Shown here in pieces: positions 8,231 through 16,117 of a stretch of 64,000 nt of DNA. The notes below the pieces were generated by a model. That model was given only the letters and a program-made list of their open reading frames with translations, was not told the origin of the DNA and ran no database searches. This stretch comes from an uncultured Verrucomicrobiota bacterium. Its GTDB lineage: Bacteria > Verrucomicrobiota > Kiritimatiellia > CAIVKH01. Where the stretch lies: contig CALMYG010000022.1 of NCBI GenBank assembly GCA_937873455.1, forward strand, positions 62,001 through 126,000. Reading direction: 5' to 3'. Position numbers and translations under genes: made by a program. How positions within the stretch are numbered: the stretch's first letter is position 1; every line of letters begins with the position of its first letter.

Positions 8231-10696
8231 CTAGTGCGGCAACCAGGCGAGGCCGAAGGCCGCGATGCTGATGTCGCTTTTACGCGGGCGGATGCTGGTG
8301 GCTTCGATGGTCATGCGGTCAGGGTCGAGCGTCTCTTTGATCCGGTTGAGTTCCCCGTCCAGTTCGGTTTGCAGGGCATCGTAGCGGGCTTGAATCGCTT
8401 CGAGCGAGTCGGAGGCCATGTCGATGTCGCGCTTCTTTGCGGATGCGCGGGTAGCCCCGCGCATCGTGGTGGCGGCGCGTCCCACCGTTCCGGTTGAGAC
8501 CGCACCCCGGCCAAGCAAGGCGCCGAGCAGGGTCGTGCCGAATGAGATGGCGGTGGACATTTTCTGTTGACCGTATTGATCGCGCGTTTTCTCCACCCGG
8601 GCTTCCGCGCGTCGGATTTGTTCGAGCAGGGAGGTTAAGCGCGTTGCGTATTTTTTTCTGATTTTCTCCATCTCTTCATCGCGTTTTTCCCGCAAGTGCA
8701 GGGCAACCCGCGTTTTGAAGTCGCCTTCGGATTCACCGGACTTGGAGGTCAGTTTGATTTCCGGAGCGGCGAATAATTCCAGCACCGTCTCCTGGTAGAT
8801 GTGAGAGACCAGCATTTTTTCCCACAGCTTGAACGAAGCTGGCCGGGTCAAGCCGTCCGGCAGTTCGGCGAACGCGGTTCCCGCCAACGGCTGCCGGTCA
8901 TAGGCGGCAAGGTGTTCCATGGCAAAGTCGGCGGCGCTCCAATTAAAATCATCCGCACGTTCCACCGCCGGGTGGATGTATTGCGCGGTTTGCCAGCAGT
9001 CGACCTTGGCTTTGGCATCGACGAAATGCAGGCGCACTTGGGCAAAGACCAGGGGACGGTAGGTGGCGATGGCCGCGCCGCCTTGGCGGGGCCGCAGGAA
9101 AAATTCCTCGACGCCGGGAGGCGTGGCCGGCCGGCTGGAAGAGGGTGAACGTCGCTCCGCCGGTTCCTCCGGAACTTCGGCGGGGGTGACGGGAGTTGGC
9201 GGGGGAGCGGCGACGATTTCCGCCGGTTGATCAGCGGTGTCGGCGAAAACCGGAGGCCGGGCCGCCGCGGCCGGAGCGGGCGCCGTCGCGGGGCCACTGA
9301 GCGTCTTGATCTGGTTGAGGGTCAGGGGGCCGCGCAGGAACGAAAGCGCCCAGCGCGTCTGAAAAAGAATGGGGCTGCCCTGATGCACATTCTGCAATAG
9401 AAAAACCCGGTTGCCGAGGCCGGAAAGCAGTTTATCCATCTCGGCACGGGAGAAGCTGTCCCCTGATCCCTGCGCGGCGCTTTCCAGTCCGTCAAGAACG
9501 CGGGCTTTATCGCGATCGGTTTGCAGGCGTCCGATCATCCAGGTTCCGGTGTTGCCAAGCCCCTTGTAATCCAGGTCCACTGGATTTTGCGTGGCGAGTA
9601 CCACGCCGAGTCCGAATGCGCGTGCTTGTTTGAGCAAGGTAAGCATCGGCAGCTTGGAGGGCGGATTGGCGGTGGGCGGGAAATAGCCGAAAATTTCATC
9701 CATGTAGAGCAGGGCCCGCAGGCTGGAGGTGCCGGATTGGCTGCGCATCCACGCCAGCACGGCGTTAAGCAGGATAGTGACAAAGAACATGCGCTCGCTA
9801 TCCGACAAGTGCGCGATGGATAGAATGGAATGGCGGGGTTTACCTTCGGCGGGGTAGAGCAGCCGCTGTATGTCGAGCGGTTCGCCTTGCGTCCACACGG
9901 AAAAACCGGGCGAGGCGATCAGGTTGTTTAAGGCCATGGCCAAGCCGAGCCGGTCGTTGGCCGGGTAAAACGAGTCGAGATCGAAAACGCCTACTTTGCT
10001 GAACGGCGGTTTTTGAATTTCATGGATCATTGCCGGGATGTCGAGGTCCTGGCCCTGTCGCCAGTGGAAATCCAGGATCGACGCGAGCAGGATATGTTCG
10101 CGGCTGCGAAGCGGGTCGCCGCTGATTCCGACCAGAGCAAGCAGTCCGGAAACGGCGGATAAGATGTAATCACGAAACGCGGAAGCGTCTTGTAGCACTT
10201 CCGGGGAGGGCGCATCAAAGGAGCGGAGGACCGTGAGCGGTCGTCCGGCGGTGCTGCCGGGGGTGTAGATGGTAAATTCGGCGGATGCGCGGAGTTTGCC
10301 GATTCGTTCCGCCGACTGCCCCCAGGATTCCAAGCCCTTGCGCCAGGTTTGGGCGGTTTGTTCGGCGAGTTGCTCGAGGGTAAGTCCTTTGCGCGCGGCG
10401 TCGGCGCTTTCCAGCCAGGGTTGAAAGTCCGAAGGGTTCAGCGCAGGAAATTGAAGCAGCAGGTTGCCGAGATCGCCCTTCGGGTCGATGATCAAGGCCG
10501 GAATCCCGTCGATGGCGGCTTCTTCAAGCAGGCTGACGCACAAACCGGTTTTGCCGCTGCCGGTCATACCGACGCATACGGCATGGGTGGTGAGGTCTTT
10601 GGCGTCGTATAAGACAAGATCGCCGGAGGCTTGGTTTTGCTGGGCGTCATAGCCGCGCCCCAGATAGAAAGAACCGAGTTTTTCGTAGTCGCTCAT
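8231..10696 (-). CDS. HerA/VirB4-like ATPase with C-terminal coiled coil
   Basis: An 821-residue P-loop ATPase of the HerA/FtsK superfamily. The start MSDYEKLGSFYLGRG at 10696 has GGAGAT upstream; the frame runs open to 11047, but that stretch overlaps the transglutaminase gene and is low-complexity. Walker A is GMTGSGKTG (~43-51), followed by LIIDPKGDLGNL, a Walker B/sensor-like region ALLYMDEIFGYFPP and VLATQNPVDLDYKG with a conserved arginine-rich IGRLQTDRDKARV. A Pro/Ala-rich linker (~500-550) leads to a C-terminal domain with a predicted coiled coil (EMEKIRKKYATRLTSLLEQI) and a Gly/Ala-rich hydrophobic patch. Such ATPases pump DNA or protein. It sits next to, and in the same direction as, the transglutaminase/ATP-grasp set, but whether it works with them is unknown. 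Confidence 0.82.
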   Translation of the reverse strand: MSDYEKLGSFYLGRGYDAQQNQASGDLVLYDAKDLTTHAVCVGMTGSGKTGLCVSLLEEAAIDGIPALIIDPKGDLGNLLLQFPALNPSDFQPWLESADAARKGLTLEQLAEQTAQTWRKGLESWGQSAERIGKLRASAEFTIYTPGSTAGRPLTVLRSFDAPSPEVLQDASAFRDYILSAVSGLLALVGISGDPLRSREHILLASILDFHWRQGQDLDIPAMIHEIQKPPFSKVGVFDLDSFYPANDRLGLAMALNNLIASPGFSVWTQGEPLDIQRLLYPAEGKPRHSILSIAHLSDSERMFFVTILLNAVLAWMRSQSGTSSLRALLYMDEIFGYFPPTANPPSKLPMLTLLKQARAFGLGVVLATQNPVDLDYKGLGNTGTWMIGRLQTDRDKARVLDGLESAAQGSGDSFSRAEMDKLLSGLGNRVFLLQNVHQGSPILFQTRWALSFLRGPLTLNQIKTLSGPATAPAPAAAARPPVFADTADQPAEIVAAPPPTPVTPAEVPEEPAERRSPSSSRPATPPGVEEFFLRPRQGGAAIATYRPLVFAQVRLHFVDAKAKVDCWQTAQYIHPAVERADDFNWSAADFAMEHLAAYDRQPLAGTAFAELPDGLTRPASFKLWEKMLVSHIYQETVLELFAAPEIKLTSKSGESEGDFKTRVALHLREKRDEEMEKIRKKYATRLTSLLEQIRRAEARVEKTRDQYGQQKMSTAISFGTTLLGALLGRGAVSTGTVGRAATTMRGATRASAKKRDIDMASDSLEAIQARYDALQTELDGELNRIKETLDPDRMTIEATSIRPRKSDISIAAFGLAWLPH

Positions 10697-10719
10697 GGGG
10701 ATATCTCCATGTTGGCTTT

Positions 10720-11589
10720 TCAGTGCAATCGTTCCACATCCACCGCCACGGTCATGCGGGGCGTGCCGCCGCCGAAAATGACGCCCTTGAGCGGTGGAAC
10801 ATCGGAGTAGTCGCGTCCCCAGCCGGTGATGATGTACCGGTCGTCGGGATGTTGGTTGTTGGTTGGATCGAGATCGAGCCACCCGGCATCGGGGAGGTGG
10901 ACGGATAGCCAGGCGTGGGAGGCATCGGCCCCGACGAGCTTGGCCTGTCCGGGAGGCGGCAGGGTTTCCAGGTATCCGCTGATGTAGCGGGCGGAAAGGC
11001 CATAGGCGCGGAGGCAACCGATGGCGAGATGGGAGAAGTCCTGGCAAACCCCTCGTTTATGCGCGATAACATCGGCAAGCGGCGTGGCCAGGGTAGTGAA
11101 GGCGGGGTCGTAGGTGAATTCCTCAAAGATGCGGCGCATGAGGTCCCGGGCGGCGTCCCGAATGGAGGCATAACGCTCAAAAGAGGGCCGGGCGTAGTCG
11201 GTCAGTTGAGGCAGGCTGGGAATCATCGGTGACTCCAGCATGAACGCGCGCGCTTCGAGTTGCGCCGCTGGAGGCAGGTCGGCGAGGTCGTCGCGGTAGC
11301 TCGCCCAGGCCACCGTGGATGGCGCTTCGCCGGCGCGGCCCGGTTCGACCGTGCTGGTGGCGGTAACTTCCATTTTTTTGTGGGGGCGCTCAATGGAGAA
11401 GTAATAAATCTGGTTGCCGAAATGATCGATGCGCTCCTCAAGAACGGTTGGTTGCGGCACCACCGAGAGGTAATGGCTGGAGCAATACTGCCCGGCGCCG
11501 CTGCGCGGGGACAAGTGCGCGATGTTGTGGCACACGGTGGCGGTATCGCTGTATTCGTATTCGGTGCGATGAATGACCCGGTACTTCAT
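10720..11589 (-). CDS. Transglutaminase-like cysteine protease/peptidase
   Basis: A 289-residue transglutaminase-superfamily protein of the bacterial small type, with an N-terminal beta domain (~1-85: MKYRVIHRTEYEYSDTATVC) and a core carrying the Cys-His-Asp triad: Cys182 in KRGVCQDFSHLA, His225 in DASHAWLSVHLP and Asp241 in LDLDPTNNQ. Bacterial members usually act as proteases or peptide hydrolases/ligases. The gene overlaps the CP-ATP-grasp/alpha-E gene by four bases (ATGA at 11586-11589), so the two are translationally coupled. With the DUF2126 protein further upstream it forms the conserved amidoligase-transglutaminase set. No signal peptide is visible, so it is probably cytosolic. Confidence 0.9.
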   Translation of the reverse strand: MKYRVIHRTEYEYSDTATVCHNIAHLSPRSGAGQYCSSHYLSVVPQPTVLEERIDHFGNQIYYFSIERPHKKMEVTATSTVEPGRAGEAPSTVAWASYRDDLADLPPAAQLEARAFMLESPMIPSLPQLTDYARPSFERYASIRDAARDLMRRIFEEFTYDPAFTTLATPLADVIAHKRGVCQDFSHLAIGCLRAYGLSARYISGYLETLPPPGQAKLVGADASHAWLSVHLPDAGWLDLDPTNNQHPDDRYIITGWGRDYSDVPPLKGVIFGGGTPRMTVAVDVERLH

Positions 11590-14180
11590 AGGTTTTCCGT
11601 TTTCCGGCGGGTCGGCATGAGTTGGCGGGCGCCTTGGGCATGGGTGAAGTAGTACTGATTCAGCGCCTCCGAGACCGCCATCAACCGGTTTTCAATGGTG
11701 TTGGTTAACTCGAGCAGGGCGAGGTAGCCCTCGTCCGGGGTGGCGCGGCACAATGCGGCGATATCGGCGAGCTTGATCTGGGTCGCCGCTTCGAGAGCGA
11801 ATTTATCTTCCGCGCTTAGTTTCTTGGTCAGCCTCGGACGCGGCAAGCGGGATAAATTGCGTTGCAAGCGGTCGATCTGGTAGGCGAGGGCCCGCGGATT
11901 GGCTTCATCCAGCAGCAGCACTTCGAGGACGGTTTGCCGCTGAAGGAAGGAGCGGTACCGCCGGCGGTGGGTGATCAAGCTTTCATGGGTGGACAGAAAC
12001 GATTCGAGGACGAGATGTTCGAGCAGTTCCTCGCGGGCGGGAATCAACAGGGACTTCACCGTGCGGATCAACCACAATGCGCGTTCGATGCGGCGCCCGG
12101 AGTCGAGCATCAGCCAGCCCGGCTCGCGGGTCATGCTTTCCATGTTGAGGCCCATGAAGGCGGCCAGCGAGGTGATCAGTTCATCCAGTTCGTATTCGGA
12201 GGAAATGAGGGCGCTTTGCGGTTGGGTGCAGACATGCCGCCAATGATTTTTGATGCCGTCGAGCACGCGCCAGTTGTCGAGCGACCAACGGTCCCGGACC
12301 AGATAGGCCGCGCTGGTCAACGCGTTAAGTAATTGGGCGATGCTGCCGATGCGGTTTTGATCGATCATGATCGAACGCAATTCGGCCCCGCTTTCCTCCG
12401 GCGTTAACGGCGTTTCGCTTAAAAAGCCGGGGAAGGTCTCGGTCACCGCGGTGAGCGTCTGCTGCATCAGGTGTACGCGTTGCTGGTGGGTGGTGTCGCT
12501 GCTTTCCTCGGCCCGGTTCATCTGGGTGATGACGGTGCGGAGGAGCCGCGCGGTGCCTTCGGTGCGCTCGGCGTACCGGCCGGTCCAATACAGGTTCTCG
12601 GCGGCGCGACTGGCCAGAATGCCGCTTCGTTGCAGTTGCATTTCCTCGCTGGTCGGCTGGAGCCACAAGCTGATGTGGCGTTCCGGGCGGGAGGCGATGA
12701 CCCACGTGTCCTTGCTGATGTTGTCCAGATGGCGGGACGGCGCGGCCACGCCCCGGTCGCGCGCGGCCCGCGCAAGGCCGCCTTTCATGACATGGTAACG
12801 GCCTTCGTGGGCGGTCAAGAAGGTCCGGATGGCGGCATGCCTCGGTTCGATATGTCCCTTGATCAGGCAGGGCGTGGTCGAGAAGCTCACCTGTTCCTGG
12901 CCGACGAAAAGATGGGGGCGGGCGAGAATTTTCGCGCGCCAGCTCTCGCGTTCGGCGGCGCTAAGCGTGGCGCCGAAGACCGATTGCGCGTCATGGGTCC
13001 GGCAGATCGGTTTGATGACAATGCGGTCGAGGTTGTCGAGCACATGCCGGCATTCCTGGGGCTGCCCGCACCACCAGGTCGCGGCGGACGGGAGCTTGAG
13101 CTCGCTGCCCAGGTAGTAGCGCGAGATGCCGGGCAGAAAGGGAATCAATCCCGGATTTTCCAGAACGCCGCTGCCCAGCGGGTTGGCGATCACCACATTG
13201 CCCAGACGTGCCGCCTGCAGCAGGCCGGCCACGCCGAGCAACGATTCCTCGGCGAGTTCCAGCGGGTCGCAGAACCGGTCGCTCAGGCGGCGGATGATGA
13301 CGTCCACCGGTTGCAGGCCGTCGAGGGTTTTGAGCCAGACCCCGCCCTCGCGCACGGTCAGGTCGTCGCCCTGGACCAGCGGATAGCCGAGATACGAGGC
13401 GAGGTAGGCGTGTTCAAAAAACAACTCGCTGTAGGGCCCGGGGGTTAGCACGACGATGCGGGGCTGATCTTTCCGGCGCAAGGGGAGGTTCTGCAGGCCG
13501 GCCCGCAGGGTGCGAAAGAAAAACGACATCCGGTGGATTTGCCCGTCCTGGAAAAATTGGGGAAGGATGCGGGTCATGACCGTCCGGTTTTCCAGGGCGT
13601 AGCCGATGCCGGCCGGCGACTGGGTGTAATCGCGCAGTACCCACATCCGGCCATCCGGGCCGCGGGCCAGATCGACGGCAAAATCAATCAATTGCATACC
13701 GGTCGGATAACGGAATTGATCGCAGGCGCGCAGAAACCCGTCGTGTCCGAAGACCAGTTCGGCGGGAAGCAAGCCTTGTTGGATCAATTTGCGCTGGCCG
13801 TAAAGGTCGGCGAGAATCAGGTTCATCAACTCGGCGCGCTGGACAAGACCGGCTTCAATGTCCGCCCAGTCCTCGCTACTGATGATCAGGGGGATCGGAT
13901 CGAGCTCCCAGGTGCGCTGGTGGCCATGGGGATCGCCGTGGACATTGTAGCTGACGCCATTTTCGCGAAAAATGCGTTTTGCCTCGTGGCGGATTTTTTC
14001 GAGGGCATGCCCGCCGAGGTCGTCGAGCGCCCGCATCACGTGTTGCCAATGCGGACGCACCTGTCCGTTGGCATCCCACATTTCATCATAAGATGCGCCG
14101 GGTGCGTATCGCTCGCTGGTTGGTGACAGCAACATGTCCTGACTCTGGTTCACCGGTAAACTCCCGTGTTGAGGGAACAT
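11586..14180 (-). CDS. Circularly permuted ATP-grasp type 2 fused to alpha-E domain
   Basis: An 864-residue fusion. Residues ~30-490 are the circularly permuted ATP-grasp type 2 domain (DUF404/DUF407): GASYDEMWDANGQVRPHW, ENGVSYNVHGDPHG, RTWELDPIPLIIS, TGMQLIDFAVDLARGPDG and QEQVSFSTTPC are family hallmarks. Residues ~515-835 are the alpha-helical alpha-E domain (DUF403), starting ILASRAAENLYWTGRYAERT. In most genomes these are separate neighbouring genes; here they are one chain. Circularly permuted ATP-grasp proteins are predicted peptide ligases that make a small peptide handled by the partner transglutaminases; this is comparative-genomic inference, not biochemistry. The start could be 14180 or the ATG at 14135 (MLLSPTSER); neither has a convincing ribosome site. 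Confidence 0.9.
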   Translation of the reverse strand: MFPQHGSLPVNQSQDMLLSPTSERYAPGASYDEMWDANGQVRPHWQHVMRALDDLGGHALEKIRHEAKRIFRENGVSYNVHGDPHGHQRTWELDPIPLIISSEDWADIEAGLVQRAELMNLILADLYGQRKLIQQGLLPAELVFGHDGFLRACDQFRYPTGMQLIDFAVDLARGPDGRMWVLRDYTQSPAGIGYALENRTVMTRILPQFFQDGQIHRMSFFFRTLRAGLQNLPLRRKDQPRIVVLTPGPYSELFFEHAYLASYLGYPLVQGDDLTVREGGVWLKTLDGLQPVDVIIRRLSDRFCDPLELAEESLLGVAGLLQAARLGNVVIANPLGSGVLENPGLIPFLPGISRYYLGSELKLPSAATWWCGQPQECRHVLDNLDRIVIKPICRTHDAQSVFGATLSAAERESWRAKILARPHLFVGQEQVSFSTTPCLIKGHIEPRHAAIRTFLTAHEGRYHVMKGGLARAARDRGVAAPSRHLDNISKDTWVIASRPERHISLWLQPTSEEMQLQRSGILASRAAENLYWTGRYAERTEGTARLLRTVITQMNRAEESSDTTHQQRVHLMQQTLTAVTETFPGFLSETPLTPEESGAELRSIMIDQNRIGSIAQLLNALTSAAYLVRDRWSLDNWRVLDGIKNHWRHVCTQPQSALISSEYELDELITSLAAFMGLNMESMTREPGWLMLDSGRRIERALWLIRTVKSLLIPAREELLEHLVLESFLSTHESLITHRRRYRSFLQRQTVLEVLLLDEANPRALAYQIDRLQRNLSRLPRPRLTKKLSAEDKFALEAATQIKLADIAALCRATPDEGYLALLELTNTIENRLMAVSEALNQYYFTHAQGARQLMPTRRKTENL

Positions 14181-14394
14181 ACGCCGGATGACGGTCGGGC
14201 GCCAGCATGAATCGCGGACGCTTCCTTTACGGGTAACGACACGAATAGCGGGTCCGAACCGTATCGGATTTGATCAGGCGGTGAACCATTTCTCGGCCCC
14301 CATGATATCGAGCATCATGAAGATCACCGGGACGGGCAGGATGCCCAACATAACCCTGCCCATGTGCTCTGCCGATTGAATGTTCGATTCACCA

Positions 14395-14772
14395 TCATCC
14401 CTTGCTGCACGGGAGGCGCTGTTCGGCATCTTGCTGGCTTTTATTCCGACAGCTATTTCCAAAGCAACATTGTGGCGCACAAATGACCGTCGAGAATTTT
14501 GCTTCCACCTCGCTCTTTCGTGATCGGCGAACTGACACAATTCGTATCTTGTCGCCTCTCATCGTGAATATCGCCCACCAATGCTTGTCCTTGATGCGCC
14601 CGATCAGCATGGACCTCGGCTCACCTTGGGTCCGAGCTGGTATTTGAAGCCGGGCGGGGTCTTCCCAAAGCACCTGTGCTAACTCAAAGTCGATGCCATG
14701 CTTGGTGGCATTTTTTCGCTTTTTACTAGGACCAGCCTCTGGCGCCCGGCTTCGGGCGTCCGCAGCAGGCAT
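14395..14772 (-). CDS. BrnT-like toxin, apparently orphan and with altered ends
   Basis: A 125-residue frame whose centre matches the BrnT ribonuclease-toxin family: GPSKKRKNATKHGIDFELAQ, then MLIGRIKDKHWWAIFTMRG and KIRIVSVRRSRKSEV. In typical BrnT the first block is preceded by a short MxFEWDP start; here the upstream residues (MPAADARSRAPEA) are unlike that. The C-terminal ~40 residues after RRSRKSEVEAKF, including a Cys-rich stretch, are also unusual. No BrnA antitoxin follows. It may be a decayed or recombined remnant. It lies in an AT-richer stretch beside a PIN toxin pair, which fits lateral transfer. Confidence 0.55.
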   Translation of the reverse strand: MPAADARSRAPEAGPSKKRKNATKHGIDFELAQVLWEDPARLQIPARTQGEPRSMLIGRIKDKHWWAIFTMRGDKIRIVSVRRSRKSEVEAKFSTVICAPQCCFGNSCRNKSQQDAEQRLPCSKG

Positions 14773-14785
14773 ATGTTAGCCGATC

Positions 14786-15022
14786 TTAAAGTTCATCCCC
14801 GGCCACAGGCAATCTTTTCGGTACTCGATCAAGAACTCTCTTAAATGAGCCTGGTTTCGCATTGTTTCTGCGTTTTATGATGTAATCTTCCGCGGTCACG
14901 GCAGAGACTTTCTCCGCCACGGCGGAGCTGATGAACAAATTGATGGAAACACCATCCTGTTTCGCAATCTCTTTGATGTGCCGGTGAATTGAGTCAGGTA
15001 ATCGCAAATTTAAAGCGCTCAT
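14786..15022 (-). CDS. RHH-type antitoxin partner of the adjacent PIN toxin
   Basis: A 78-residue protein starting MSALNLRLPDSIHRHIKEIA at 15022, with AGGAGA about 7 bases upstream. The N-terminal beta strand and two helices (LNLRLPDSIHRHIKEIAKQD, then SINLFISSAVAEKVS) match the ribbon-helix-helix fold of CopG/HicB-like antitoxins. The basic C-terminal half would be the toxin-binding tail. Its start overlaps the PIN toxin stop by four bases (ATGA). The toxin gene comes first, which is common for the COG1569 PIN group but the reverse of classic vapBC. It presumably binds and neutralises the toxin and autoregulates the operon. Confidence 0.82.
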   Translation of the reverse strand: MSALNLRLPDSIHRHIKEIAKQDGVSINLFISSAVAEKVSAVTAEDYIIKRRNNAKPGSFKRVLDRVPKRLPVAGDEL

Positions 15023-15438
15023 TTTAGTTCTCCTAATAATTTCTTCGGTGTTACTACACGGACGCCGAATAAGCCAGCAGTCGTGAAGTCTTTGATGTTG
15101 TGAGTAACCACATCGACACAACCCGCCGCAACAGCCAACTCCAATATGTGGTCATCTTTCGGGTCCTGTAATTGAGGTCGCCAGATAAAATGTATTTTCT
15201 GGTATTCTCCATGAAGGCACATGCCGTCGAGTACATCATTTATCCCGCGAGATGAAAGATGTAGGGACTTCTGGTTTCGCCGCAATATCTCTTCATACTC
15301 AAAGAGTATTGCTGTCGATAATACAGGCACGAGATCCCCTGATTCAATTCGACGCAGCAGTTGAAACGATGCTCCCGATGAGGAGTACAGACCCGCATAA
15401 AGGACATTCGTATCAATAACCGCCCGCCGTAATTTCAT
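15019..15438 (-). CDS. PIN-domain toxin (COG1569-type)
   Basis: A 139-residue PIN ribonuclease. The Mg-binding acidic residues are visible: Asp9 in AVIDTNVLYAGLY, a Glu in FEYEEILRR, Asp in LQDPKDDHILELAVAAG, and a later Asp in VTHNIKDF. The ending GVRVVTPKKLLGEL is typical of PIN toxins annotated as 'putative toxin component, PIN family'. It should cleave RNA when not bound by the RHH antitoxin encoded immediately downstream. No ribosome site precedes the ATG, but a TTGACA box with a 17-base spacer puts the predicted transcript start on the ATG, suggesting a leaderless message. Confidence 0.88.
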   Translation of the reverse strand: MKLRRAVIDTNVLYAGLYSSSGASFQLLRRIESGDLVPVLSTAILFEYEEILRRNQKSLHLSSRGINDVLDGMCLHGEYQKIHFIWRPQLQDPKDDHILELAVAAGCVDVVTHNIKDFTTAGLFGVRVVTPKKLLGELK

Positions 15439-15444
15439 TTAGCA

Positions 15445-15473
15445 CTGATACTATATACAGCACCACATGTCAA
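15445..15473 (-). promoter_or_regulatory. Predicted sigma70-type promoter of the PIN/RHH operon
   Basis: On the minus strand a perfect -35 TTGACA (15468-15473) is followed by a 17-base spacer and TATCAG (15445-15450). Seven bases further is 15438, the A of the toxin ATG. The gene lacks a ribosome site, which agrees with leaderless transcription. Prediction by eye only. Confidence 0.45.
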
Positions 15474-15608
15474 CTCGACGTTGGCTGAATTCAGCGGTTT
15501 TTGAAGGGCGTGGGCAGACCGGTGCGGGTCCGCGCGGTCGCGCGGACGGCGGCAGCCATGGTGAAGCAATTTGCGCTGGGCCTCGCGCCAGAGAGCTGGC
15601 CAGATTTT

Positions 15609-15667
15609 AACCACGGATTTCACGGATAACACGGATGGGGAATGGGGAACTACGGAAGGCGCGGAAG
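15609..15667 (+). repeat. 59-bp direct repeat, copy 1
   Basis: Begins AACCACGGATTTCACGGATA and contains three CACGGAT units 9 bases apart, ending GGCGCGGAAG. An identical copy starts 124 bases later at 15733. Two copies only, so not a CRISPR array. Confidence 0.9.
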
Positions 15668-15732
15668 ACGCGGAAGGAAGACAGATTTACAGAAGGAAAC
15701 GAAGGATAACGAAGGGAGTTGATGGGGGATGA

Positions 15733-15791
15733 AACCACGGATTTCACGGATAACACGGATGGGGAATGGGGAACTACGGAAGGCGCGGAAG
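15733..15791 (+). repeat. 59-bp direct repeat, copy 2
   Basis: Same sequence as 15609-15667, offset by 124 bases. The 65 bases between the copies are themselves built of GAAGGA/GAAGAC-like units, suggesting tandem duplication of a purine-rich low-complexity tract. Confidence 0.9.
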
Positions 15792-16064
15792 GAGTTTTTT
15801 CTTCACTCGCTCATACGTGGGCCTTCTTTTCTCGCGCGTACCTTGTTCGCGGCTCGCCGGGAGGCTCGCCCTCACTCCTGAAAAAACGGGCGTGAGTACC
15901 GGTACGGGTCCGCGAGACCGCGGTTTCTCCGGGGCGGAAACACCTTATCGCTTACACCTTATCCGCTGCGCTCAGCGCCTTCGCCGTCCTTCGTTGTCTT
16001 CTGTTCTGTTTTCCTTTCAGACGAAGGTTGAGACAACGTTCAACACGAAGTTTAACACAAAGTT

Positions 16065-16079
16065 CCCGCCAGGGGCGGG
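16065..16079 (-). terminator. Small GC hairpin downstream of the DUF2126 gene
   Basis: CCCGCC-AGG-GGCGGG, a 6-bp GC stem with a 3-base loop, lies ~40 bases past the DUF2126 stop on the minus strand and is followed there by AACTTTGTGTT. The T-tract is poor, so this is a weak terminator candidate. Confidence 0.3.
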
Positions 16080-16117
16080 AGGGGGCAGACCAAGCATTGC
16101 GTTCTTCGCGTTGGTAT

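Larger units (their letters stand above)
15439..16117. other. 679-bp non-coding stretch of repeat-rich DNA
   Basis: No credible gene is seen. The left half is purine-rich on the plus strand (ACGGAT, GCGGAAG and CGAAGG iterations), and a related pyrimidine-rich complement appears around 15960-16025, so the tract looks like an inverted pair of the same low-complexity family. A 16-bp near-repeat CCGGTrCGGGTCCGCG occurs at 15519-15534 and 15899-15914. The stretch separates the toxin-antitoxin island from the DUF2126 gene. Confidence 0.6.

Noticed and set aside
10697..11047. N-terminal extension of the HerA-like ATPase
   Set aside because: Arg/Pro-rich, overlaps the transglutaminase gene; the ATG at 10696 has a good ribosome site and a natural N-terminus.
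14274..14363. 29-residue hydrophobic minus-strand peptide (MGRVMLGILPVPVIFMML…)
   Set aside because: Has a plausible membrane span but no ribosome site and no family match; kept as unsupported.
14678..14779. GCTAAC … GTTAGC pair around a hairpin, considered as an integron attC site
   Set aside because: The left half lies inside BrnT coding sequence, the core sites do not match RYYYAAC/GTTRRRY fully, and no integrase is present.
15609..15791. Direct repeats considered as a CRISPR array
   Set aside because: Only two copies, 59 bp long, and the intervening DNA is of the same low-complexity type; no cas genes.
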